From an uncultured Gallionellaceae bacterium (lineage in GTDB: Bacteria; Pseudomonadota; Gammaproteobacteria; Burkholderiales; Gallionellaceae): 64,000 bases of DNA. A program made the translations under genes and the position numbers. Location of the stretch: contig CAINCU010000015.1 of the NCBI GenBank assembly GCA_903847155.1, forward strand, positions 62,001 to 126,000, read 5' to 3'. This document shows, piece after piece, positions 1 to 9,020 of the stretch (positions within the stretch are counted from its first letter, which is position 1; every line of letters begins with the position of its first letter). The notes below the pieces were generated by a model that worked only from the letters and a program-made list of their open reading frames with translations, was not told where the DNA came from and did not search any database.

Positions 1-1079
1 TTCTCGTTCGGCAGGTTGTATCTTTGTCCGACCACATAGTCGTCCACGCCGTGCGCCGGTGCGGTATGCACCAGGCCGGTACCCGCTTCCAGCGTGACAT
101 GCTCGCCGCAGATGATGGGCACGATGCGCTCGTAGAATGGGTGTTGCAATGGTAGGCCTTCCAGCGCTGCGCCGTAGCAAGTGGCGGCGATGCCGTCGCC
201 TCTGTCGTTGCTTCCGCCTAACTGGTAACGGCTCAAACAGGCAGTGGCCAGATCGAACGCCAGGATCAGATAACCCTTGTCGGTCTTGATCAGATCGTAT
301 TGCAATGTCGGATGCACGCTCACCGCCTGGTTGGCAGGCAGCGTCCACGGCGTGGTGGTCCAGATCACTGCAAACACTTTGGCGCTGCCCGGCAGCGACA
401 CGCCGAACGCCTTCTCCACCGCGTGTTTATCCTTCACCTCAAAACCAACGTCGATCGCTTGCGAGACTTTGTCTTCGTACTCCACTTCCGCTTCGGCCAA
501 GGCCGACTGGCAATCCAGACACCAGTTCACCGGCTTGCGCCCCTGGTACAGATAACCGCGTTCGTTGATCTTGCCGAGCGCGCGAATGATGTCGGCCTCG
601 ACTTGAAAATCCATGGTCAGGTACGGCCTATCCCAATCACCCAGCACGCCGAGGCGGATGAAATCCTTCTTCTGGCGCTCGACTTGAGCCGATGCGTATT
701 CGCGGCACAGCTCGCGAAATTGCGAAGCGGGAATCGCCTTGCCGTGTTTCTTTTCCACTTGCAATTCGATGGGCAAGCCGTGGCAATCCCAGCCCGGCAC
801 GTAAGGCGCGTCGAAACCGCTCAAGGTCTTGCTCTTGATGATGATGTCCTTCAACACCTTGTTCACCGCATGGCCGATGTGAATATCGCCGTTGGCGTAA
901 GGCGGGCCGTCGTGCAGGATGAATTGTTTGCGTCCCTTGCTCACAGCACGGATGCGCTGGTAACGCTGCTGCGCCTGCCATTGCGCCAGCATCAGCGGCT
1001 CGCGCTTGGCCAGGTCACCGCGCATGGGGAACGTGGTGTCGGGGAGATTCAGCGGATATTTCTTTTTGTCTTCACTCAT
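1..1079 (-). CDS. ileS: Isoleucyl-tRNA synthetase, N-terminal part (runs off window)
   Basis: Class I aminoacyl-tRNA synthetase that charges tRNA-Ile in the cytoplasm. About 359 N-terminal residues are present; the C-terminal remainder lies beyond position 1. The class I HIGH motif reads HIGH at residues 67-70, after the typical [10 protein letters not shown] stretch, and WDCHGLP and the start of the editing domain ([11 protein letters not shown]) follow. The start ATG at 1079-1077 sits inside the last codons of ribF, giving an 8-bp overlap, so the two genes are translationally coupled. The ribF-ileS order is normal in Proteobacteria, with lspA expected next outside the window. Confidence 0.97.
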   Translation of the reverse strand, partial: MSEDKKKYPLNLPDTTFPMRGDLAKREPLMLAQWQAQQRYQRIRAVSKGRKQFILHDGPPYANGDIHIGHAVNKVLKDIIIKSKTLSGFDAPYVPGWDCHGLPIELQVEKKHGKAIPASQFRELCREYASAQVERQKKDFIRLGVLGDWDRPYLTMDFQVEADIIRALGKINERGYLYQGRKPVNWCLDCQSALAEAEVEYEDKVSQAIDVGFEVKDKHAVEKAFGVSLPGSAKVFAVIWTTTPWTLPANQAVSVHPTLQYDLIKTDKGYLILAFDLATACLSRYQLGGSNDRGDGIAATCYGAALEGLPLQHPFYERIVPIICGEHVTLEAGTGLVHTAPAHGVDDYVVGQRYNLPNE

Positions 1080-1998
1080 GTTCTATAAACCATTGCTTTG
1101 CATTTTCAACATCCAACGCGATCTGCCGCGTCAGCGCTTCCAGTCCATTAAACTTCTGTTCATCGCGCAATTTCTGCAGAAACTCCACGCGCAGATGCTT
1201 GCAGTAAATCTGCTGCGCGAATTCGAACAGATGCACCTCCAGCACCGGCTTGGCATCATGCTTCAGCGTCGGGCGTATGCCCAGACTAGCCACGCCTTGC
1301 AACACACCCAAACCCTCGGCATGTGCCAACACCACAAAAATACCCTTTAGCGGAGCCAGATTGTGTTTCATCTGGATATTTGCCGTGGGAAAACCCAGCT
1401 TGCGCCCCATGGCATCGCCATGCACCACAAGTCCGCTGATGCTATAGGGACGCCCCAGATATTCGCGCGCCATGCGCATCTGCCCCGCCGCCAGCGCCGC
1501 GCGTATCGCCGTGCTGGATACGCGCACGCCGTCATGCAAAATACTGTGCACTGCCTGCACCTCGAAGCCTTCTTGTGCGCCAATCTTTTGCATCAAGGCA
1601 AAATCACCGACGCGCCCGCTGCCGAAACGAAAGTCGTCGCCGATCAAGACAAATTTCGCATGCAATTTCTCGTGCAGCGCAAGAATAAAAGCCTCCGCGC
1701 TCTTCTTTGCGAACAATGCATTGAAGCGGCATACATGCACACGATCCACACCCATCGTGCGGAACAACTCCAGCTTTTCGCGCAAACTGGTGAGCCGCGC
1801 CGGTGCTTGCTGTGGAGAAAAGAACTCGCGCGGGTGCGGCTCGAAAATCACCACCGCCGTTTGCAGTCCGCGCGGCTGCGCGACCGCACGCAACTCGTTG
1901 AGCAACGCCTGATGGCCGAGATGCACTCCATCGAAATTTCCGATGGTGAGCGCGACAGGATTTTTGTCTGGGGAATAAAGTCCGCGTAGAATCTGCAT
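1072..1998 (-). CDS. ribF: Bifunctional riboflavin kinase / FAD synthetase
   Basis: Makes FMN from riboflavin and FAD from FMN. The 308-residue length matches the family. The N-terminal nucleotidyltransferase domain has the [10 protein letters not shown] signature at residues 20-29 and [11 protein letters not shown] near residue 118. The C-terminal flavokinase domain contains [26 protein letters not shown] split around residues 181-206, with the characteristic GFPTAN. It is the first gene of the ribF-ileS unit, and its stop overlaps the ileS start. The start at 1998 gives a full-length N-terminus; the upstream neighbour is divergent. Confidence 0.97.
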   Translation of the reverse strand: MQILRGLYSPDKNPVALTIGNFDGVHLGHQALLNELRAVAQPRGLQTAVVIFEPHPREFFSPQQAPARLTSLREKLELFRTMGVDRVHVCRFNALFAKKSAEAFILALHEKLHAKFVLIGDDFRFGSGRVGDFALMQKIGAQEGFEVQAVHSILHDGVRVSSTAIRAALAAGQMRMAREYLGRPYSISGLVVHGDAMGRKLGFPTANIQMKHNLAPLKGIFVVLAHAEGLGVLQGVASLGIRPTLKHDAKPVLEVHLFEFAQQIYCKHLRVEFLQKLRDEQKFNGLEALTRQIALDVENAKQWFIEHE

Positions 1999-2059
1999 AG
2001 GCTGCGGATTATACCGTGAGATGCCCTTTTGAAACCCACCGGATAATTAAGGAATAACC

Positions 2060-2452
2060 ATGCTGGACTACCCACAAGTCATACTCGAATTCATGAACCG
2101 CGACCATGCTGAGTTTGTCTCCTTGCGCGAAAAACTGCTCGGACTATTGACCTTGAAATCCCCCATTGCAGAGGTGGATACCCTGCTCGACGAATTGCAT
2201 TCACACACCGTCCAACACTTCGCCGAAGAAGAACGGCAGATGCAAGCAACCCAATTTCCGCCCTACCCCATGCACAAACATGAACATGACAATGTACTGG
2301 CCGACATGGCCTCGCAAATCGAACGATGGAAGCTACAGCGCGATGTTGTTGTACTGCGCGTCTGGCTGGAAAAAGTGATAGGTGAATGGTTTTCAAATCA
2401 TGTTAGCACCATGGATTTCGCTACTTCTGGATTCATCAAGATGAACCAATAA
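2060..2452 (+). CDS. Bacteriohemerythrin (O2-binding di-iron protein)
   Basis: A 130-residue single-domain hemerythrin. The expected di-iron ligands are all visible: His16 (NRDHAEF), His47 and His53 in HSHTVQHF with Glu57 following, His72/His76 in MHKHEHD, and His114 with Asp119 in NHVSTMDF. Proteins of this family bind oxygen reversibly and are common in microaerophilic and motile bacteria; oxygen storage or sensing is inferred from the family. An AAGGA ribosome site lies 7 nt before the ATG. It is divergent from ribF and precedes the stress block. Confidence 0.93.
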   Translation: MLDYPQVILEFMNRDHAEFVSLREKLLGLLTLKSPIAEVDTLLDELHSHTVQHFAEEERQMQATQFPPYPMHKHEHDNVLADMASQIERWKLQRDVVVLRVWLEKVIGEWFSNHVSTMDFATSGFIKMNQ

Positions 2453-2654
2453 GCTGGCTAAACGCCAAATCCCTCACAAATCTTGCTGATATTTGGCGGT
2501 TGCGTAATTTTTATATTGAGCGCCCGTTAGTGCCGTTCGACGTTGCTGAAAGCGATTGTTGCGGCAAACCATCCTGAAAGCAATTTTCGGGTGCGACTAA
2601 AACGGTTCAATCGCCACAACCTGCTTCAACTGTAGCTAGTGTTTTATCCAAGAC

Positions 2655-2694
2655 ATGTATTTCCCCGTATGTATTTCCCCGTATGTATTTCCCC
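2655..2694 (+). repeat. Three-copy 14-bp tandem repeat in a 393-bp gap
   Basis: The unit ATGTATTTCCCCGT is repeated at 2655, 2669 and 2683 (the last copy truncated to 12 bp). It lies within the 2453-2845 gap between the hemerythrin gene and the first small ORF of the stress block. I see no convincing gene elsewhere in that gap. The repeat could be an operator array or simple slippage. Confidence 0.85.
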
Positions 2695-2845
2695 ATCGCA
2701 CTACTGTAACTTCACTCCCCTATTGTTAATTTCTCTTCAGGCAACTTCATCAAGTCTGAACTGCAATTATTGAATCAACTCAGCCTGCCTTAAGCGAATT
2801 AGCTTTGTCGCATGCAATTTCTTTGAACTATTGAAAGGAAATATC

Positions 2846-3037
2846 ATGAGTCCCTGTCTCACACAACCCGATGAAGTCGAACTTGCTCTGAAAGAAATTG
2901 AGACATGTAATATTTCTTTGAATCAGCAAGATACAGATAAAAATAATTCAGCCAAATCCACTCATGAAAACTGGAATTCAGGCTACGTTTCTCCATACCG
3001 CGCTGCCTATATTCAAACTCACAATTTTGATCAGTAG
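2846..3037 (+). CDS. Small hypothetical protein (63 aa)
   Basis: Not recognised. A hydrophilic 63-residue protein rich in Asn, Gln, Glu and Thr, with two Cys and no membrane segment. ATG at 2846 is chosen over the upstream TTG at 2831 because AAAGGAA at 2834-2840 is an excellent ribosome site 5 nt before it. The N-terminal half may form a helix (EVELALKEIETC). It lies upstream of, and in line with, the chaperone genes, so it may be part of the stress response, but nothing in the sequence gives a function. Confidence 0.5.
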   Translation: MSPCLTQPDEVELALKEIETCNISLNQQDTDKNNSAKSTHENWNSGYVSPYRAAYIQTHNFDQ

Positions 3038-3156
3038 TTTTATTCAAACAAATTGAAGGTTGGAATACTGCTTCGAGTTATCTGCTGGATTGTGGCTACG
3101 GCTGTGCTGTTGCCGGAAGCTAACAACAGGGTCCGGAAAAATAGAAAGGATCAATC

Positions 3157-3270
3157 ATGTTGCACACTTTTGCCAATTTCACCCGCTTCATCGTGAACTA
3201 CCGCTATTACCGCCGGGATGGTTGCAATTCTAGAACAGCGTGGCACCTTGCCGGCATCACGCTTCCCTAG
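3157..3270 (+). CDS. Putative 37-aa basic microprotein
   Basis: An ATG at 3157 with the ribosome site AAAGGA at 3146-3151 opens a 37-codon frame ending in TAG. The product is basic and aromatic (NYRYYRRDG), with the look of small FxxxYRxxR proteins often seen near stress genes, but I cannot name a family. It is too short to be certain; the good ribosome site and the in-line position before the SAP-like gene are the main support. Confidence 0.4.
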   Translation: MLHTFANFTRFIVNYRYYRRDGCNSRTAWHLAGITLP

Positions 3271-3357
3271 CCGCAAGAACCCAGCTGCCAGCCTGCAAGT
3301 TGACGACGAATATTTAAATTTGATCATTTTTCGATACAAAAATTAAGGAGAGCTACC

Positions 3358-3564
3358 ATGAAACTCGCGGAAATATGCAGCATCGCCAAAACACGAAATA
3401 TCAATCCTGGCAAACTTTCAAAGACTGAACTGATTAAATCAATACAAGTCCACGAAGGCAACTTCGATTGTTTCGCCACCGCCTCTGACGGCGAGTGCGA
3501 TCAGCTCGGCTGTAGCTGGCGCGGGGATTGTTTTGAAGCAGCAAAAAAAGGAGCGCTATCATGA
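3358..3564 (+). CDS. SAP-like small protein
   Basis: A 68-residue protein. Residues 1-32 (MKLAEICSIAKTRNIN followed by PGKLSKTELIKSIQ) have the helix-extended-helix pattern of a SAP / Rho N-terminal-like nucleic-acid-binding motif. The C-terminal half has three Cys (C46, C51, C57 by count) in CDQLGCSWRGDC, possibly a metal site. GGAG precedes the ATG. The gene ends in an ATGA overlap with the Hsp20 gene, so the two are translationally coupled. Nucleic-acid binding is inferred from the motif only. Confidence 0.75.
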   Translation: MKLAEICSIAKTRNINPGKLSKTELIKSIQVHEGNFDCFATASDGECDQLGCSWRGDCFEAAKKGALS

Positions 3565-4010
3565 ATCTAATCAAATGGGATCCCTTCCGCGAGCTGGAAG
3601 ATGTTAGCAGTCGTTTGAATCGCATCTTCGGGCGCACTTCCGCTCGCACTGCCTCGGATAACGACATGCTGGCGGTGGCGGACTGGATGCCTTCCGTCGA
3701 CATCAGTGAAACGGACGCAGCTTATTTGATCAAGGGCGAAGTGCCCGGCGTGAATAAAGACGATGTAAAAGTCACCGTTCAGGACGGCATGCTCACCATT
3801 CAGGGCGAACGCAAACAGGAAAAGGAAGAGAAGGGCAAAAAGTTTCACCGGGTCGAATGTAACTACGGCAGCTTCATGCGCAGCTTTCGCGTACCCGATG
3901 ATGCCGATGAATCCGCCGTGAAAGCAGAATTCAAGGATGGCATGCTCAACGTCACCCTGCCCAAATCGGCCAAGGCAAAACCCAAGTCAATTGAAGTCAA
4001 AGTGTCATAA
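3561..4010 (+). CDS. Small heat-shock protein, Hsp20/alpha-crystallin family (copy 1)
   Basis: ATP-independent holdase chaperone of 149 residues. The alpha-crystallin domain spans roughly residues 45-145, with [18 protein letters not shown] near its start, [19 protein letters not shown] in the middle and the GMLNVTLPK strand near the end. The N-terminus ([15 protein letters not shown]) is typical of bacterial class A Hsp20. It overlaps the SAP-like gene by 4 bp and is followed by a cold-shock gene and a second Hsp20. The two copies in this cluster may form hetero-oligomers (inference). Confidence 0.96.
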   Translation: MNLIKWDPFRELEDVSSRLNRIFGRTSARTASDNDMLAVADWMPSVDISETDAAYLIKGEVPGVNKDDVKVTVQDGMLTIQGERKQEKEEKGKKFHRVECNYGSFMRSFRVPDDADESAVKAEFKDGMLNVTLPKSAKAKPKSIEVKVS

Positions 4011-4062
4011 AGCAAGTGCACGCAGGGGCGCATCAAGGTTTTATCAACAAGGAGATAGTCAC

Positions 4063-4266
4063 ATGGCAACAGGTACAGTTAAATGGTTCAACGACGCCAA
4101 GGGTTTTGGATTTGTTACTCCCGATGACGGCAGCGCTGAGTTGTTCGCGCACTTTTCCGCAATCAACACGCCCGGTTTTAAGTCGCTCAAAGAAGGTCAA
4201 AAGATCAGCTTTGAAGTGACACAAGGTCCCAAGGGCAAGCAAGCATCCAACATTCAGGTTGCTTAG
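4063..4266 (+). CDS. Cold-shock protein (CspA family)
   Basis: A 67-residue single cold-shock domain that binds single-stranded RNA/DNA. RNP1 (KGFGFV) at residues 13-18 and RNP2-like LFAHFS at 28-33 are intact, with the usual GTVKWFN start. ATG 4063 is chosen because AAGGAG lies at 4049-4054. It sits between the two hsp20 genes and so is likely co-expressed with them. Confidence 0.96.
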   Translation: MATGTVKWFNDAKGFGFVTPDDGSAELFAHFSAINTPGFKSLKEGQKISFEVTQGPKGKQASNIQVA

Positions 4267-4312
4267 CCGAAGCATTTACTTAATGCGATTCATTTCCACA
4301 AGGAGAAAAATC

Positions 4313-4783
4313 ATGAACAACATCACTCGTTTCGACCCCTTCACCGAACTTGCCCGTGTTGAACCGTTGCTCACGCGTTTCGATCCGTTCTTTGACATGG
4401 ACGACATGTTTAAACGATCTCTGATGCGCCCGCTCCTGCGAGAAGGATTGAACATCGAGCCGCAGATAAAGATGGACGTCAAGGAAGCGGACGGCATGTA
4501 TAAGATCAAGGCGGAAATACCCGGCGTGAGCAAGGATGACATCCATGTTTCCATCGAAGGCAACCGCATTTCCATCAGCGCTGAAATCAAGCAGGAAAAG
4601 GAAGAAAAGGAAGGCGAACGCGTGATCCGTAGCGAGCGCAGTTACGGCATGGCCTCACGCAGCTTCAGTCTGGCTGAAGAGGTGGATCAAGGTAAAGTCC
4701 AAGCCAAATATGCCGACGGCGTGCTCGAACTGACCTTGCCCAAAAAACCCGGCTCAGCGCGCAAAGAGATTTCCATTTCATAA
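4313..4783 (+). CDS. Small heat-shock protein, Hsp20/alpha-crystallin family (copy 2)
   Basis: A 156-residue holdase. The N-terminus ([18 protein letters not shown]) is distinct from copy 1, while the alpha-crystallin domain (about residues 50-156) keeps [19 protein letters not shown] and the [10 protein letters not shown] strand. The ATG at 4313 follows AAGGAG at 4300-4305, which excludes the upstream in-frame start overlapping the cold-shock gene. groES begins 15 bp downstream, so holdase and foldase are probably produced together. Confidence 0.96.
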   Translation: MNNITRFDPFTELARVEPLLTRFDPFFDMDDMFKRSLMRPLLREGLNIEPQIKMDVKEADGMYKIKAEIPGVSKDDIHVSIEGNRISISAEIKQEKEEKEGERVIRSERSYGMASRSFSLAEEVDQGKVQAKYADGVLELTLPKKPGSARKEISIS

Positions 4784-4797
4784 CTGCTGCTTCGCAC

Positions 4798-5091
4798 ATG
4801 ATGAATCTCCGTCCATTGCATGATCGCGTGCTGGTGAAACGGCAGGAAAGCGCGCACAAAACCGCATCCGGTATCGTAATCCTGGATGCGGCTTCAGAAA
4901 AGCCGGATCAGGGTGAGGTCGTCGCCGTTGGTCCGGGAGAAATACTGAAAGATGGGAAAGTGCGCCCGCCCGATGTCAAAGTTGGCGATAAAGTGCTGTT
5001 CGGCAAGTATGCAGGCCAGTCCGTCAAAATCGATGGGGTTGAATTTCTCGTCATGCGGGAAGAAGACATCATAGGCGTGGTGGAAGGCTGA
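4798..5091 (+). CDS. groES: Co-chaperonin GroES (paralogue in stress cluster)
   Basis: A 97-residue GroES that caps the GroEL ring. The N-terminus [13 protein letters not shown] is canonical. The mobile-loop region around residues 18-33 ([16 protein letters not shown]) keeps the GIV/I hydrophobic tripeptide that binds GroEL. Two ATG codons (4798 and 4801) are adjacent; the second gives the usual MN start. No clear ribosome site is visible, so coupling to upstream translation is possible. It is paired with the divergent groEL. Confidence 0.96.
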   Translation: MMNLRPLHDRVLVKRQESAHKTASGIVILDAASEKPDQGEVVAVGPGEILKDGKVRPPDVKVGDKVLFGKYAGQSVKIDGVEFLVMREEDIIGVVEG

Positions 5092-5107
5092 ATAAACCAG
5101 CACATAA

Positions 5108-6742
<1,635 letters not shown>

Positions 6743-6875
6743 CAAAACAAGCATGCGTGTTGATCAAAACCGCTCCCGTAAAAATATCACTGTTTAGCAA
6801 AATGATAACTATCTTCCGCCGTATAGTTGAGATAGAAAGTAATAACGAACGCGTGCTATTCAACGAAAGGAATGA

Positions 6876-7976
6876 ATGATGGATGAACCTATCAGCATCA
6901 CCGAGCGCCACCCGGCAAAGTACTGGCACAGGCTGGAAGATGGTCGCCTCCAATGCGATCTCTGTCCGCGCGATTGCAAGCTGCATGAAGGTCAACGTGG
7001 CGCCTGCTTCGTGCGCGGCATGGCGGATGGGCAGATGGTGCTTACCACTTACGGGCGCTCGTCGGGTTTCTGCATTGATCCGGTCGAGAAAAAACCGCTC
7101 AACCACTTTTATCCCGGCTCCAGCGTATTTTCTTTCGGCACTGCCGGATGCAATCTGGCCTGCAAGTTTTGCCAGAACTGGGATATCTCCAAGTCGCGCG
7201 ACATGGATAGGCTCATGGATCAGGCCACACCGGAGGATATTGCCCGTGCGGCAAAAAAATACGGCAGCAAGAGTGCGGCCTTCACCTACAACGACCCGGT
7301 GGTCTTTCTGGAATATGCACTCGACACAGCCGACGCCTGCCATGCGCTCGGCATCCAAACCATCGCCGTCACCGCCGGCTATCTGCACGAAGCGCCACGG
7401 CGCGAGTTCTACGCCAAGATGGACGCCGCCAATATCGACCTCAAAAGTTTCAGCGATGCCTTCTACGTCAAGCTTTGCGGCGGCCATCTGCAACCGGTGC
7501 TGGATAACCTGGCCTACGTCCACCACGACACCGACTGCTGGCTGGAAATCACCACCCTGCTCATCCCCGGCCACAATGATTCGGATGTTGAGATCAAGGC
7601 ACTGAGCGCATGGGTTGCGAAGGAACTGGGACCGGATGTACCGCTACACTTCACCGCTTTCAAACCGGAGTGGAAGATGCTGGATGTACCGCCGACACCG
7701 TCTGACACACTGCGCAACGCTCGCCGTATCGCGCTGGATGCCGGCCTGCATTACGTCTATACCGGCAACGTGCATGACGCGGAAGGCGACACTACTTTCT
7801 GCCCGAAATGCCATCACGCTACGGTGGTGCGCGACTGGTACGAGATCCTGCACTATGACCTCTCGCCGCATGGCGAATGTCCGGAATGTGGCACAACCAT
7901 CGCCGGGCGTTTCGGTGAATTCGGACAGCCATTCGGATCGCGCGTGATTCCCGTTCACATGCACACGAACAAATAA
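6876..7976 (+). CDS. amrS: AmmeMemoRadiSam system radical SAM enzyme
   Basis: A 366-residue radical SAM protein of the PflA-like AmmeMemoRadiSam group. The [4Fe-4S] motif is GCNLACKFC, with C92, C96 and C99 in the CxxxCxxC pattern. An N-terminal CDLCPRDC and C-terminal CPKC/CPEC pairs suggest extra metal sites. Members usually occur with an AMMECR1 and a Memo protein; neither is in this window. The physiological substrate is unknown for the family. Start may be 6876 or 6879; AAAGGA at 6866-6871 favours the second ATG. It lies in line with the stress cluster 133 bp after groEL. Confidence 0.9.
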   Translation: MMDEPISITERHPAKYWHRLEDGRLQCDLCPRDCKLHEGQRGACFVRGMADGQMVLTTYGRSSGFCIDPVEKKPLNHFYPGSSVFSFGTAGCNLACKFCQNWDISKSRDMDRLMDQATPEDIARAAKKYGSKSAAFTYNDPVVFLEYALDTADACHALGIQTIAVTAGYLHEAPRREFYAKMDAANIDLKSFSDAFYVKLCGGHLQPVLDNLAYVHHDTDCWLEITTLLIPGHNDSDVEIKALSAWVAKELGPDVPLHFTAFKPEWKMLDVPPTPSDTLRNARRIALDAGLHYVYTGNVHDAEGDTTFCPKCHHATVVRDWYEILHYDLSPHGECPECGTTIAGRFGEFGQPFGSRVIPVHMHTNK

Positions 7977-8033
7977 AGGAACGACCAACCTGGCACAAAG
8001 CCCGTTTTGAAACCGCTAACCAAGGAGTCCACC

Positions 8034-8534
8034 ATGTCCCATCAAACACATCCACCCGGATTCAAACTCGTCCGCCGCGAGCAATTGTTGCAGGAGGAGA
8101 TTCACGACGCCTATAAATCCAAGGGCAAACTTCCGGAACCCACGCTCTGCCCGGATTGCGGTGCGGTGTACCACGCCGGACACTGGCAATGGCTGGCCAA
8201 GCCCAAGGATGCGCATCAAACATACTGCCCGGCATGTCATCGAATACGCGATCATTTCCCGGCAGGATATGTGTCAATAAGCGGGGATTTTTTCGCTACT
8301 CACGAAGAGGAAATCCTGCAACAGATACGCCACCATGAGGCCAAAGAAAAAGCTTCGCACCCATTGCAGCGCATCATGGACATCGAGAAAACGGCGCATG
8401 GCACCATGATAACCACGACCGATATCCATTTGGCGCGCGGCATCGGTGATGCGTTGCACCATGCCTACCGCGGCGAATTGGAATTCCACTACAACCCGGA
8501 ACAGAATCTGCTGCGGGTAACCTGGTCGCACTGA
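8034..8534 (+). CDS. BCAM0308-family zinc-ribbon protein
   Basis: A 166-residue protein with a probable zinc ribbon, CPDC at 39-42 and CPAC at 65-68, followed by an alpha/beta domain (about residues 95-166) with MITTTDIHLARGIGDAL. It matches my memory of the BCAM0308 family, named for a gene in the low-oxygen-activated locus of Burkholderia cenocepacia; the function is not known. ATG 8034 is chosen because of AAGGAG at 8022-8027. Position between amrS and a ribosome-hibernation factor fits a stress role (inference). Confidence 0.8.
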   Translation: MSHQTHPPGFKLVRREQLLQEEIHDAYKSKGKLPEPTLCPDCGAVYHAGHWQWLAKPKDAHQTYCPACHRIRDHFPAGYVSISGDFFATHEEEILQQIRHHEAKEKASHPLQRIMDIEKTAHGTMITTTDIHLARGIGDALHHAYRGELEFHYNPEQNLLRVTWSH

Positions 8535-8609
8535 GCGACGATAGCAAGGCGGCGGATTAACAAGCCAATCCGGATGGACTTACAGATAACCAGCAAAAAG
8601 GAGAATTTC

Positions 8610-8978
8610 ATGCAGATACCATTACAAATCACCATTCGCGATGTTGCGCATTCAGAAGAACTGGAAAAGCACATTCGCGAAAAGGCAACAAAACTCGATG
8701 AGTTCTTTGACCACATCATGTCGTGCCGGGTGGTGGTCGAAATGCCGCATAAGCACCATCATCAGGGCAAACAATACACTGTGCGCGTTGATATCGGCGT
8801 GGCCGGCGGCGAGATCGTGGTTAACCGCGACCATGCCGAAGATGTCTATGTGGCTTTGCGCGATGCCTTCGACGCCGCTAAACGCCAGCTGGAGGACTAT
8901 GCACGCAAGCTGCGCGGCGATGTCAAGAAACATGAAGCAAAGCGCGCGAACAGAAGCGAAGATACGGCTACCGAGTAA
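8610..8978 (+). CDS. HPF/RaiA-family ribosome-associated protein
   Basis: A 122-residue S30AE-domain protein. Homologues bind the 30S decoding centre and inactivate or dimerise ribosomes under stress. The domain covers residues 1-105: PLQITIRDVAHSEELEKHI, DVYVALRDAFDAAKRQLEDY, then a basic tail (KLRGDVKKHEAKRANR). The typical long C-terminal dimerisation domain of long HPF is absent. ATG 8610 follows AAAAAGGAG at 8595-8603. Convergent with the Lon-like protease gene. Confidence 0.9.
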   Translation: MQIPLQITIRDVAHSEELEKHIREKATKLDEFFDHIMSCRVVVEMPHKHHHQGKQYTVRVDIGVAGGEIVVNRDHAEDVYVALRDAFDAAKRQLEDYARKLRGDVKKHEAKRANRSEDTATE

Positions 8979-9020
8979 AGACCACCTCGGCCAGTATGGA
9001 AAGCTGAATACGATTTGTGT

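Noticed and set aside
6743-6875. Terminator after groEL
   Set aside because: No stem plus T-run was found, so read-through into amrS is possible.
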